Shown here piece after piece: positions 1 to 8,258 of a stretch of 64,000 bases of DNA. The number at the start of each line of letters is the position of its first letter. The stretch's first letter is position 1. This DNA comes from Streptomyces anulatus (GTDB lineage Bacteria > Actinomycetota > Actinomycetes > Streptomycetales > Streptomycetaceae). Below the pieces are notes generated by a model. It worked only from the letters and a program-made list of their open reading frames with translations, made no database searches and was not told where the DNA came from. Made by a program: the position numbers and the translations under genes. The stretch covers positions 186,001 to 250,000 of the forward strand of contig NZ_BMVK01000004.1 in the NCBI RefSeq assembly GCF_014650675.1, written 5' to 3'.

Positions 1-1155
1 CCGCGCCCCGACATCCAACTGGAGGCGCTGACCCTGGCGGTCTCCGCCGACCTGCCCGTGCTGCTCTGGGGTGAGCCGGGGATCGGCAAGACCGCTGCGC
101 TCACCCAGCTCGCCGCCTCCCTGGACCTGCCGCTCACCACGGTCATCGCCAGCGTGCACGAGCCGTCCGACTTCTCCGGGCTGCCCATCGTCGGCGACGA
201 CCCCGCCGAACAGGGAGTACCGATGGCCCCGCCGGACTGGGCCGTCCGCCTCGTACGGGCAGGAAAGGGGCTCCTGTTCCTCGACGAGCTCTCCACCGCA
301 CCGCCCGCCGTGCAGGCCGCGCTCCTCCGCCTCGTACTGGAACGGCGGATCGGAGCGCTGCAACTCCCGCCCGGCGTAAGGATCGTGGCCGCCGCCAACC
401 CACGCTCCTCCGCGGCGGACGGCTGGGAGCTGAGCCCGCCGCTCGCCAACCGCTTCGTCCACCTCCAGTGGACCCACGACCACGAGGTCGTCGTACGCGG
501 ACTCGCCGGCACCTGGCCCCGCGCGACACTGCCCCGCCTCGACCCCGAAAGGCTGCCCGAGGCGGTGGACTTCGCCCGGCGCGCGGTGTGCGGGCTCCTC
601 TCCGCCCGCCCCACGCTCGTCCACCGGCTGCCCACCACGGAGACACGGCGGGGCGGCCCGTGGCCCTCGCCGCGCAGCTGGGACATGACGCTGAACCTGA
701 TCGCCTTCGCGACCGCCGCCGGATCCTCCCGGGACGTGCTGTCCTTGCTGGTCAGGGGAACGGTCGGGGACGGCCCGGGTCTTGAGCTGCTGGCGAGCCT
801 GGACCGGATGGACCTTCCGGACCCCGAGGACCTCCTCGCCGACCCGGCGGGCGCCGTGCTGCCCGAGCGCGGCGATCTCCGGCAGGCCGCGCTGGACGGA
901 GTCGTCGCGGCGGTCCGTACCCGCCCGGACCGGGCCCGTTGGGACGCCGCCTGGGCGCTGCTCGTCCGGGCGCTGGAGGCCGGGGCTCCGGATCTGGTGG
1001 TCGTCCCCGCGACGACCCTCGCCTCGCTGCGCCAGGAGGACTGGGACGTACCGGCCTCCATCGAACAGCTGGCAGGCGTCGTGTCCCTGTCCGGGCGCGC
1101 GGACAGGGCGGCGGCCCGGGTCACGGCGAAGGCGAAGGCGACGGCGGGCCGATGA
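1..1155 (+). CDS. MoxR-like AAA+ ATPase, 5' end outside the window
   Basis: Hexameric AAA+ ATPase of the MoxR type, expected to remodel a partner protein together with a vWA protein. The frame is open from base 1 (residues PRPDIQLEALTL), so the true start lies upstream and the GTG at 58 is only an internal codon. About 384 residues are visible. Walker A is GEPGIGKT near visible residue 24, Walker B is LLFLDEL, and a sensor-1-like AAANP follows. The stop overlaps the ATG of the next gene by 4 bp (ATGA), so the two are translationally coupled. The substrate is unknown. The next gene encodes a vWA/metallopeptidase-like partner, as is usual for MoxR/vWA pairs. Confidence 0.9.
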   Translation, partial: PRPDIQLEALTLAVSADLPVLLWGEPGIGKTAALTQLAASLDLPLTTVIASVHEPSDFSGLPIVGDDPAEQGVPMAPPDWAVRLVRAGKGLLFLDELSTAPPAVQAALLRLVLERRIGALQLPPGVRIVAAANPRSSAADGWELSPPLANRFVHLQWTHDHEVVVRGLAGTWPRATLPRLDPERLPEAVDFARRAVCGLLSARPTLVHRLPTTETRRGGPWPSPRSWDMTLNLIAFATAAGSSRDVLSLLVRGTVGDGPGLELLASLDRMDLPDPEDLLADPAGAVLPERGDLRQAALDGVVAAVRTRPDRARWDAAWALLVRALEAGAPDLVVVPATTLASLRQEDWDVPASIEQLAGVVSLSGRADRAAARVTAKAKATAGR

Positions 1156-2396
1156 CGACGACGGACGCGCCGAGCGCGCTCGACCTGGACAAACTCTTCG
1201 CCGCCCGCCTCCAGGCAGCCAGGGTCCGCCCCTATCTGGCGACGGCGCTGTTCGCCCTGCACACCGTGGAGTCACGGCAGGTCCCGACCATGGCCGTCGA
1301 CCGGTACTGGCGGTGCTACGTCTCGCCGTCCTTCGTCGCCCGTACCCCCGTCGAGGAGTTGGCCGGGGTCTGGGTCCACGAGGTGTCGCACCTGTTGCGC
1401 GACCACCACGGCCGCAGCGACCGGGTCGCCCGGCAGCGCGGGCTGACCGGGCCGGGGGAGCGGCTGCGGATGAACATCGCCGCCGACTGCGAGATCAACG
1501 ACGACGTGTACGGCGACGGCCTGGCCAGCCCGAAGGGCGCTGTGTACCCGTCGACGCTGCACCTGCAACCCGGCGAGCTGATGGAGGACTACCTGTACCA
1601 GTTCCGCCTCGGCTCCCGTACCCAGGACCTCGCCTGGCTGGACTGCGGAAGCGGCGCCGACGGGCTGGAGAGGGAATGGGACGTGGGGCCCGACGGCGCG
1701 CACGGGCTCGGCACCCATGAACAGGACGCGGTCCGCTTCCGGGTGGCACAGGGCATCACCGGCCGGCCGGGCAACGCATCGAAGGGATGGAAACGCTGGG
1801 CGGAGGAGGCGTTCCATCCGCCCCAGCCCTGGCGGGATCTGCTGGGCGCCGCCATCCGCTCGGCCGCCTCGGGTCCCGGCGCGGGGGAGGACTACACCTA
1901 CGGGCGGCCGTCACGCCGCTCCACCGGACTGCCCGGCGTCGTCCTGCCGAGCCTGCGCCGCAGACCGCCCCGGGTCTCCGTCGTCATCGACACCTCCGGC
2001 TCGGTCAGCGACGCCGAACTGGGCAGCGCCCTCCTGGAGGTCGCCGCCATCTCCCGCGCCGTGGGCGGACGCCGTGACCTGGTCACCGTCCTCGCCTGCG
2101 ACGCGGCGACCCGGGTCGTCCACCCGCTGTGCCAGGCCGAGGGCATCCCGCTGGTCGGAGGCGGCGGCACCGACCTGCGTACGGGCTTCGCCAAGGCGCT
2201 GCGGGGGCATCCCCGCCCCGACGCCATCGTGATCCTGACCGACGGGCAGACACCCTGGCCGGCCGCGCAACCGGCGTGCCGGACGGTCGTCGGCCTGTTC
2301 CCGAGGGACCACAGGCGCCGCTCCTGGGACGAGAACAACCCCGACTACGTCCCTCCGCGACCGCCGGCATGGGCGCGGGTGGTGGAGATCGGGTAG
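1152..2396 (+). CDS. DUF2201-type putative metallopeptidase with C-terminal vWA-like domain
   Basis: A 414-residue protein. The N-terminal half matches the DUF2201 putative metallopeptidase domain, with an HEVSH zinc-type motif near residue 76 (context VWVHEVSHLLRDHHG). The C-terminal third is a vWA-like domain with a MIDAS-type DTSGS near residue 280 and a later DGQTPWP segment. The ATG at 1152 overlaps the stop of the MoxR ATPase, which fixes the start. MoxR plus vWA pairs act as chaperone or metal-insertion machines in other systems; that role here is inference. An upstream GTG at 939 stays open in this frame but overlaps the ATPase gene by about 200 bp and was rejected. Confidence 0.85.
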   Translation: MTTTDAPSALDLDKLFAARLQAARVRPYLATALFALHTVESRQVPTMAVDRYWRCYVSPSFVARTPVEELAGVWVHEVSHLLRDHHGRSDRVARQRGLTGPGERLRMNIAADCEINDDVYGDGLASPKGAVYPSTLHLQPGELMEDYLYQFRLGSRTQDLAWLDCGSGADGLEREWDVGPDGAHGLGTHEQDAVRFRVAQGITGRPGNASKGWKRWAEEAFHPPQPWRDLLGAAIRSAASGPGAGEDYTYGRPSRRSTGLPGVVLPSLRRRPPRVSVVIDTSGSVSDAELGSALLEVAAISRAVGGRRDLVTVLACDAATRVVHPLCQAEGIPLVGGGGTDLRTGFAKALRGHPRPDAIVILTDGQTPWPAAQPACRTVVGLFPRDHRRRSWDENNPDYVPPRPPAWARVVEIG

Positions 2397-2447
2397 CCGG
2401 CCGGCACCCGTACGGAAGGTGTCAGGCCCGCCCCCCCGAGCCGCCGA

Positions 2448-3263
2448 TCACCCCACCTCCAGGACCTCCAGGACCCCCACCAGCTCCGCCAGCGCCCCGG
2501 CCAGCGTGTCGAGCCCCGGCCCCGCCGCGCCGCCCGGCTCACTCATGTACGTGTCGCGGCGGATCTCGATCATCAGCGCGGTGACCCGGCGGTCCGTTCC
2601 GTAGTGCCGGAGAGGAACGTACGTACCCGCGAACGGGGTGTCGCGCCCGACGCCACCGTGACCGACGCGGCCCCCGAACGCTGCCTCCGCCGCCGCGAGG
2701 AGCTCCGGCGGGGTGTGGAACGGGTCGGTGCCCAGGCAGACGGGCGGACGGGGGCCGGTGCCGTGCAGCTCGTAGGGGAGGGGTGCGGTCGGGTACGAGT
2801 GGACGTCGATGATCACCGCGCGGCCGGCGGCGGCGAGGCGCGACTCGACCGCCGCCGTCATCGCGTCGGCGTACGGGTGGAAGTACGCCTCCAGCAGGGG
2901 GCCCGGGTCCGTCTCCGGTGGGCGGAGCGGTTCGCGGTGGGTGGTGTGCGTGTAGACGGCGCCCATCCCGACGGCGAGCATCTCCTCCCGCTCGTCCGGG
3001 AAGCGTTCCGGGTCGACGACCAGCCGGGAGAGGTTGTTGACGAAGCGCCACGGGGCGGCCGGGGCGATCTCCGCCGCCGCGGCCGCCAGTTCGGCGGTAT
3101 GGGCGTCGGTGATGTGGTCCAGCTCGCGCTCCAGCGCGGCATCGTCCAAGGTGATTCCTTCGCGCACCTGCCGGGGGATGCGGCGGGACCCGTGCGGTAC
3201 GTGCAGGATGACCGGTGAGCCGGCAGCTCCCGGGACGAGCGTGAACGGCTGCGGATCACTCAC
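2448..3263 (-). CDS. N-formylglutamate amidohydrolase family protein
   Basis: A 271-residue metal-dependent amidohydrolase of the N-formylglutamate deformylase (HutG-like) family. Motifs visible in order are HVPHGSRRIP, DHITDAHT, NNLSRLVVDPERFPDE and DVHSYP. The start is the GTG at 3263, preceded by GAAGGAG at 6 nt spacing; the frame stays open further upstream but without a better ribosome binding site. It stands alone with no other histidine-utilisation gene beside it, so the real substrate could be another N-acyl amino acid. It converges on the vWA gene across a gap of about 50 bp. Confidence 0.85.
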   Translation of the reverse strand: MSDPQPFTLVPGAAGSPVILHVPHGSRRIPRQVREGITLDDAALERELDHITDAHTAELAAAAAEIAPAAPWRFVNNLSRLVVDPERFPDEREEMLAVGMGAVYTHTTHREPLRPPETDPGPLLEAYFHPYADAMTAAVESRLAAAGRAVIIDVHSYPTAPLPYELHGTGPRPPVCLGTDPFHTPPELLAAAEAAFGGRVGHGGVGRDTPFAGTYVPLRHYGTDRRVTALMIEIRRDTYMSEPGGAAGPGLDTLAGALAELVGVLEVLEVG

Positions 3264-3299
3264 GCGTACTCCTTCGGTGTGTTTCGTTCGTTCCCGCAC

Positions 3300-3634
3300 C
3301 AGCATCCCGGACCGGGCCCGGAAGGCGCCGGACGGCCGTCCCGTTCTCCTGGCAGCCCGAGGACGAGGCCGGTGCGGAAGCGGCGGCGGCCGCACGCGAC
3401 GAGCGGGCGGCGGGGCACACCCGCGGTCTGGCCTCTGCCCGGGCGAACGGTGAGGCGTACAACACCGCACGGGCTCTCACGGACCTGGCCGAGATCCTGC
3501 TGGCCGCCGAGGAGCCCGCCGCGGCACTGCCGCTGACCGACGAGGCGATCAGGATCCTGTCCGAGGAGAACGCCGACCAGCACGTGGAGTATCTGCGCCG
3601 CTTGCGTGAGCGGTGCTCCGGTCCGCGGGAGTAG
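3300..3634 (+). pseudogene. C-terminal remnant of a tetratricopeptide-type protein
   Basis: The plus-strand frame ending in TAG at 3632-3634 reads as a helical, TPR-like C-terminus: GEAYNTARALTDLAEILLA, then AALPLTDEAIRIL, and EYLRRLRERC near the end. Codon positions look coding (G/C-rich third positions and sensible amino acid composition), unlike the opposite strand. I find no ATG, GTG or TTG start in this frame that would give a reasonable protein, and the frame runs back into the divergent amidohydrolase gene. I interpret it as the stranded 3' end of a TPR-repeat gene whose 5' part was lost or replaced. It overlaps the convergent gene by 86 bp. A CTG start or a frameshift cannot be excluded. 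Confidence 0.5.
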
Positions 3635-5462
3635 GGGAGGGGCGCTGCCGCGTTCCGCCCGTCGTCGGCCCGTCCGTCTCGGCCGCGATCACCACGTGGT
3701 GGCCGGTGCGGCCCGTACGGACGGTCAGGCCGTCCTCGATCAGCGCGGCAAGGGTCCTGCCCGCCGCGAGCCAGGCGTGCACCGCCGACGCGTACACCGC
3801 CGGGTCCGCGTCGGCTTCCGCTCCCGAGGTGAGCCGGAGCAGGACCCCGTCCCGGGTCCGGACGACACACGACGAGGGCCCGGTGACGTACGCCGCGAGC
3901 GCGCAGTGCGGGTGCCGGTCCAGCACCTCGGCGGCCCATCGTCCGGGCGGGCCGAACCGAGGGTCGTCCGGGGCGCCGCACCGGAAGACGACGTCGGCCA
4001 GGCCGAGTTGCCCCGGATCGCGCGTGTCCTCAGGAACAGCCAGATGGGCGTCCCCCGCCCCGGCGGGTTCCCGGGCGGGATCGGCGTACCGGGTCACGAC
4101 GACCTCCGGCCCCGCGAGGACGCGCGTCAGCACGTACAGGGGAGCCGTACGGAGAGCGGGTTCCGGGTCCGGCAGCGGCAGCGGCAGGAGCAGGGCGGGG
4201 CCCGGCGGTTCGGGGGCGCCCATCAGCCCGTAGAAGGCACGCCTCAGCCGTACCGCCGCCTCGCCGGGCACGGAAGAGGTGAAGCGCATCGGACCCGGCT
4301 GAGGGACGTGGCTCTCGATCAGCGTGTTCACCTGGCCGCGCAGAGGTGCCCGGGCGTCGAGTCCGGGAGCGGTCCGGATGAAGTCGGCGACGGGCGCATC
4401 GGGATCCAGGCTGTCCAGAGGCGCGGCTCCGAGGAGTACGGGGGTGCCGAGAGCGGCGGCGTAATAGGTGACGGAACCGTGGTCCCCGATGACCACGTCG
4501 GCCGCGAGCAGTGCCTGGCGCCAGTCCTCCAGCGGGTCGATCAGCGCCAGACCGGCGCGCCTGGCCCGGTCCAGCCAGGCCCTGATCTGGCCGGGGCCGT
4601 GACCGTGCCAGATGTTGGGATGAAGGACGGCGGCGACGCGGTACTCGTCGGCGGGAAGCTCCGACGCGAGCCGCGGGAGCAGCGCGGGCAGCGCGTCGTC
4701 CCCGCCGGTGCCCCGAGCTCCTTCTCCTTCGCCGTCGCCCAGCAACGACTGGGGGCTCCAGGTGGAGTTGAGCAGGACGAGACGCTGTCCTCGCCCCACG
4801 CCGAGCGCCCTGCGGAACCGGTCCCGGTACGGGCGTGCCGCCAGCATCCGGTCGAAGCAGGGGTCGCCCGCGAGCACGGCGGTGGGCAGTGCTTCAGGGC
4901 AGGCGGCAGCCAGCCGGTCGAACTGCTCGGGGTGGGAGAGGACGAGTGCGTCGGCAAGGGGAACACCGTCCGCGAGCAGCCAGTCCGGCGCGAGTCCGAA
5001 GACGGGGGGAGGCGCACTCCGGGGCAGGACCGTCGCATCTGCATCCGCATCGGTGCTCGGTGCTCGGTGCTCGGTGCTCGGTGCGGCCAGCCTCTTAGTG
5101 TAGCCAATTCCGTGCGAAAGTATGATCAACGGCCCCTGGATCGACGCGAGTTCACCCCCGAAGCTGGCCGAGATCGCAAGGTCCACCGGCGTCGCGAGGG
5201 CCTGTTCCCACGGGAGTACGGGCAGCCCGGTGTCCGCGAGCAGGTCCGCGACGCCCGACCGGAAGGCCGAGGAGCCCGTGCAGGTGGCGAGGAGCTGCAC
5301 CCCGAGGTCGTCGTCGAACAGTGGCAGGACATCGAGCAGCCGGGTCGCCGAGGTGACGTTGTGCACGACGAACAGCACGCGGCGGCATCGCACCCGCGTG
5401 GCCCAGCGCGCCGCGTCGTCCCCGACCGGCACCCGTATCCACTGGTCCTGCTCCTCGTCCAC
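3549..5462 (-). CDS. CDP-glycerol glycerophosphotransferase-like protein
   Basis: About 637 residues. Two Rossmann-like halves resemble the TagF/TagB-like glycerophosphotransferase fold: an N-terminal RVLFVVHNVTSATRLLDVLP and a donor-site-like ADVVIGDHGSVTYYAAALGTP. Such proteins belong to cell-wall teichoic-type polymer synthesis, but Streptomyces homologues are mostly uncharacterised. The start chosen is GTG 5462 (GAGAGG upstream); GTG 5501 is the alternative. A heptanucleotide repeat near residues 127-138 encodes an APSTEHRAPST stretch (see the repeat at 5051). The C-terminal 40 residues are low complexity and overlap the TPR remnant on the other strand. Confidence 0.6.
   Translation of the reverse strand: MDEEQDQWIRVPVGDDAARWATRVRCRRVLFVVHNVTSATRLLDVLPLFDDDLGVQLLATCTGSSAFRSGVADLLADTGLPVLPWEQALATPVDLAISASFGGELASIQGPLIILSHGIGYTKRLAAPSTEHRAPSTDADADATVLPRSAPPPVFGLAPDWLLADGVPLADALVLSHPEQFDRLAAACPEALPTAVLAGDPCFDRMLAARPYRDRFRRALGVGRGQRLVLLNSTWSPQSLLGDGEGEGARGTGGDDALPALLPRLASELPADEYRVAAVLHPNIWHGHGPGQIRAWLDRARRAGLALIDPLEDWRQALLAADVVIGDHGSVTYYAAALGTPVLLGAAPLDSLDPDAPVADFIRTAPGLDARAPLRGQVNTLIESHVPQPGPMRFTSSVPGEAAVRLRRAFYGLMGAPEPPGPALLLPLPLPDPEPALRTAPLYVLTRVLAGPEVVVTRYADPAREPAGAGDAHLAVPEDTRDPGQLGLADVVFRCGAPDDPRFGPPGRWAAEVLDRHPHCALAAYVTGPSSCVVRTRDGVLLRLTSGAEADADPAVYASAVHAWLAAGRTLAALIEDGLTVRTGRTGHHVVIAAETDGPTTGGTRQRPSPTPADRSTAHASGADTPRAGRRSPRTGS
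5051..5084. repeat. Heptanucleotide tandem repeat inside a coding frame
   Basis: Four perfect head-to-tail copies of CGGTGCT (5051-5078) followed by a partial fifth copy, CGGTGC (5079-5084). The array lies inside the CDP-glycerol transferase-like gene on the minus strand. As 7 is not a multiple of 3, gain or loss of a copy would shift the frame. With the copy number seen here the frame is open. Confidence 0.95.
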
Positions 5463-5590
5463 ACCGGCCCTCTCGCACTCCCGGACACAAGCGCTGGCCA
5501 CGATATATCGGCAGGAAAATCGGCAGGAGCCGGGCGAGGGCGCCGTCCCCTCCGGCGTCGTGCGGAGGGGACGGCGACGTGATGGTGCGG

Positions 5591-6571
5591 CTACTGGCCG
5601 GAGCCGATCACCGGGTAGTGGTCGGAGAGGTTCGTGTACGTGTAGTTCTTGCCCCAGCTGGAGACCGTCCAGGGGGCGCTCTGCTCCTTGATCACGTCGT
5701 TCTTCCAGCCCGAGGGCTTGGCGTGGCCCGTGCGGTGCAGGACGTGGTCCAGGTCCTCGCGCGGGTCGTCCGGGTAGCGCTCGGAGGCTATGGAGTTGTC
5801 GCGGGTGTCGAAGGAGTACGGGTGGCCCGTCCGGGACTCCGGTGCGCTCAGGCCGGCGTCGGAGAGGAACGAGGCGTACTCGGCCGAGTGCCCGTCGACG
5901 TTGAAGTCGCCCGCCACGACGACCTGTTCGGAGGCCGGGATGTTCTTCGCGTCGAGGAACGCGTCCATCTGCTTGAACTGCCGGCTGCGCATCTGCGCGG
6001 CCTCGCCCGCCGAGCAGCCGGGGTCGGTCGACTGGGCGTGGGTGCCGACGACGTGGACCCGGGCGCCGTTGACGTTCAGCACCGTGTAGGCGAAGCCCTT
6101 GTTCGAGAACCAGTCGCCGCCGCACGCGTCCTTGAAGACGAACTGCTCCTTGCGCACGATCGGCCACTTGCTCAGGATCGTGACGCCGCCGTCCTCCGGC
6201 GTCGCCGCCGCGTACGATCCGCCCGTCGCGTCCCAGCCGCTCTTGCTCCGGCCGACCACCGGGGTCTGGTACGGGTACTGGGACGCGGAGTTCCGCAGCA
6301 GCGCGTCGGAGGCCCCGTTGTCGAAGGCCTCCTGGATCACCACGACGTCATTGCCCTGGAAGAACGACGTCTTCGGGATCTCGGCCGCTCGGTGGTCCTG
6401 GCCCCAGTTCGGGTACAGGGTCTTGCTGAAGATGAACGCGTTGTACGAGAGCACCCGCAGCGACGGGGTCTCGGCAGCCGTCGCCTGCGGTGCGTTCACG
6501 GCGAGGGTGACGGTGGCGAGGGTGGCGGACAAGGCCACGCCGGTCAGGCGGCGGAACGCGGTGTTCGGCAC
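5591..6571 (-). CDS. Secreted sphingomyelinase C-type phosphodiesterase
   Basis: A 326-residue secreted enzyme of the DNase I-like endonuclease/exonuclease/phosphatase fold, bacterial neutral sphingomyelinase type, expected to hydrolyse sphingomyelin to ceramide and phosphocholine outside the cell. Family-like motifs are LSYNAFIFS, VVIQEAFD, VVGTHAQSTDP, VVAGDFNVDGHS, and a terminal LSDHYPV with the catalytic-type His. The start is GTG 6571, preceded by AGGAGA, and leads straight into a signal peptide (RRLTGVALSATLATVTLAV) with probable cleavage near QATAA. The upstream 240 bp separate it from the sortase gene, so it is probably monocistronic. Confidence 0.88.
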   Translation of the reverse strand: MPNTAFRRLTGVALSATLATVTLAVNAPQATAAETPSLRVLSYNAFIFSKTLYPNWGQDHRAAEIPKTSFFQGNDVVVIQEAFDNGASDALLRNSASQYPYQTPVVGRSKSGWDATGGSYAAATPEDGGVTILSKWPIVRKEQFVFKDACGGDWFSNKGFAYTVLNVNGARVHVVGTHAQSTDPGCSAGEAAQMRSRQFKQMDAFLDAKNIPASEQVVVAGDFNVDGHSAEYASFLSDAGLSAPESRTGHPYSFDTRDNSIASERYPDDPREDLDHVLHRTGHAKPSGWKNDVIKEQSAPWTVSSWGKNYTYTNLSDHYPVIGSGQ

Positions 6572-6808
6572 GAGGTCTCCTGTGGTCGAGTGGGGGGCGT
6601 ACCGGTCGACCCCATCCAAGCAGCGGGAGTTACCCACGGGTAGACATCGGGTGGCACGAGTCTGTCCGGCCGGCTGCCATCCGTCGCCGACCGGTCGCGC
6701 ACTGCCGACCCGCGGCGGCGCCGAGCCGAGGTCCCGACCGTGACATCAGTACGCGCCGTGGTGAAGGCATGGTCAGGGTGGGGATGATTCCCGTGGCGGC
6801 AACCACGT

Positions 6809-7525
6809 TCAGCCGAGGGCGCCGTACACGATGAGGTTGTCGACCGGATGGCCCTGCGCGTCGAACTCCCCGTCGCAGGTGATGAGCCGCAGGGTGCTGT
6901 CCTTCGTCGGGCCGTAGACCTTCTCGGTGGGGAACGCCTTCTTGTCGACCGTCTCCTTGCCCGTGACCGTGAAGCGCAGGGTCTTCCCCGCGGTGTCGCG
7001 GACCAGCACCTCGGCGCCCTTGCGGATCTTCTTGAGGTCGTGGAAGACGGCTCGGCCGAAGCGGGTGTCGTTGTGGCCGATCAGTACGGCGGGCCCCGGC
7101 GCCCCGGGCGCGGATCCGCCGGTGTACCAGCCCGCCGTCATGCCCTTCTCCGCGGGCGGGACCTCGACCGTGCCGTCCGCGTTGAGCCCCAGATCCATGA
7201 GGGCGCTCCGCACGCCGATCGAGGGGATGGAGACGTGGGCGGGAGCCGGCTGGTCCGGCTCGTCGGTGCCGGACGAGCCGGTGGATCCCGTCGGTCCCGT
7301 CGGTCCCGTCGATGCGGTTGATCCGCTCGATCCGCTTGTTCCGCTCGATCCGGATTCCGTCTCGCCCTGTGCGGAGGAAGAGGCGGAGGCGGCAGGCGCA
7401 CCCGATGCGGCGGAGGAGGACGCGGAGGGCTCGGCGGACGAGCATCCGGCCAGTGCGACGCAGGCCGCGACGGCGGTCAACAGGGCGGTGGTCCGCCGGA
7501 AGCGGTGGGGCGTACGGGACGGCAC
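6809..7525 (-). CDS. Class E/F-like sortase with lipoprotein-type signal
   Basis: A 238-residue transpeptidase-type sortase. The catalytic His lies in VLIGHNDTRFG and the catalytic Cys in LRLITCDGEFD. The N-terminus is unusual: instead of a plain membrane anchor it ends in a lipobox (VALAGC), followed by about 55 residues of Ser/Thr/Gly-rich linker. The start is GTG 7525, with GGAG 6 nt upstream. After the Cys I see GHPVDNLIVY and no obvious Arg in that stretch; whether the catalytic Arg sits elsewhere needs an alignment to class F enzymes. The gene directly upstream encodes a cell-surface-type protein that may be its partner or substrate. Confidence 0.82.
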   Translation of the reverse strand: MPSRTPHRFRRTTALLTAVAACVALAGCSSAEPSASSSAASGAPAASASSSAQGETESGSSGTSGSSGSTASTGPTGPTGSTGSSGTDEPDQPAPAHVSIPSIGVRSALMDLGLNADGTVEVPPAEKGMTAGWYTGGSAPGAPGPAVLIGHNDTRFGRAVFHDLKKIRKGAEVLVRDTAGKTLRFTVTGKETVDKKAFPTEKVYGPTKDSTLRLITCDGEFDAQGHPVDNLIVYGALG

Positions 7526-7631
7526 AGAGGACTCCGGGATCGGTACGGGTGGGGCGGTGCGGGCGGGGAGCGGGAGTGGCGCCGCCCCGGTGCGGGGCGA
7601 CGCCACGATCAGCGGTGGTGTGCGGCGCGGG

Positions 7632-8132
7632 TCAGCCGTCGAGGCCGGCCGACGGGCGGCGGCGCAGCACGATCGTGCCCACGCCCGCGAGCAGCGCGGT
7701 CCCGGCCACCGAACCGGCCAGCACCGCGGTGCTGTTGTCACCGCTGCCGGCCGGGCGCTCACCTGCGGCGACACCGCCGCGCGGGGTCACCGCCGGGGCC
7801 GCGTCCTTCGGCGCGGGCGCCGGACGGTCGCCGGCCGCCACGCCGCCGCGCGGGGTCACGGCAGGGGCCTTCGCGGGTCCGGCCTCCTTCGGTGCGGGCG
7901 CCGGGCGGTCGCCCGCTGCCACGCCGCCGCGCGGGGTGACCGCCGGGGCGGCGTCCTTCGGGGTCTCCGTGGGAGCCTCGGAGGGCTTCGAGGAGAGGTC
8001 GACCACGGCGGGCTCCGACGGCTTCGGGGAGGCGTCGGCGAAGGCGGCGGAGGACGGGACCAGCACCGCGCCGGCCGCGACAGCGGCCAGGACGGCGGCA
8101 CGCAGGGTACGGCGAGAGGGGAAAGCGGTCAT
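7632..8132 (-). CDS. Repeat-containing surface protein with C-terminal anchor
   Basis: A 166-residue protein I do not recognise by family. It has a signal peptide (residues 1-32, LAAVAAGAVLVPSSAAFA) and a Pro/Ala/Lys-rich middle with three near-identical units around AVTPRGGVAAGDRPAPAPK (residues 64-82, 91-109 and 114-128). The C-terminus has sorting-signal architecture: a hydrophobic helix (STAVLAGSVAGTALLAGVGTIVL) and a positive RRR tail. No LPxTG or LAxTG is present; RPAGSG stands where the motif would be. It lies 106 bp upstream of the sortase gene on the same strand. The likely role is a wall or membrane stalk; attachment by the sortase is inference. Confidence 0.75.
   Translation of the reverse strand: MTAFPSRRTLRAAVLAAVAAGAVLVPSSAAFADASPKPSEPAVVDLSSKPSEAPTETPKDAAPAVTPRGGVAAGDRPAPAPKEAGPAKAPAVTPRGGVAAGDRPAPAPKDAAPAVTPRGGVAAGERPAGSGDNSTAVLAGSVAGTALLAGVGTIVLRRRPSAGLDG
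7749..7952 (-). repeat. Three imperfect direct repeats in the surface-protein gene
   Basis: Three repeat units of roughly 45-75 nt encode AVTPRGGVAAG[D/E]RPA, two of them followed by PAPK. The first two are separated by a short Glu/Ala/Pro spacer. Near-identical nucleotide sequence (GACCGCCGGGGC and GCCGCGCGGGGT in each unit, read on the plus strand) suggests recent duplication and possible copy-number variation between strains. Confidence 0.85.
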
Positions 8133-8258
8133 ACGGATGGCTCCATTCCATACTCGGCCCCGTGACGGTCCCGGATGCCGGTTCGCACCGGGGACGGGGC
8201 ATGCCGCCAGGCTGGCGTGGAGATATGAAGAAGCTGTCAGAACGCTGTGGTCATCCCA

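Noticed and set aside
3606..5582. Long plus-strand open frame opposite the CDP-glycerol transferase-like gene
   Set aside because: Arg/Gly-rich shadow without motifs. The minus frame has recognisable glycerophosphotransferase-like segments.
7749..7952. Repeats considered as a CRISPR-like array
   Set aside because: They are in-frame coding repeats with no unique spacers and no cas genes nearby.
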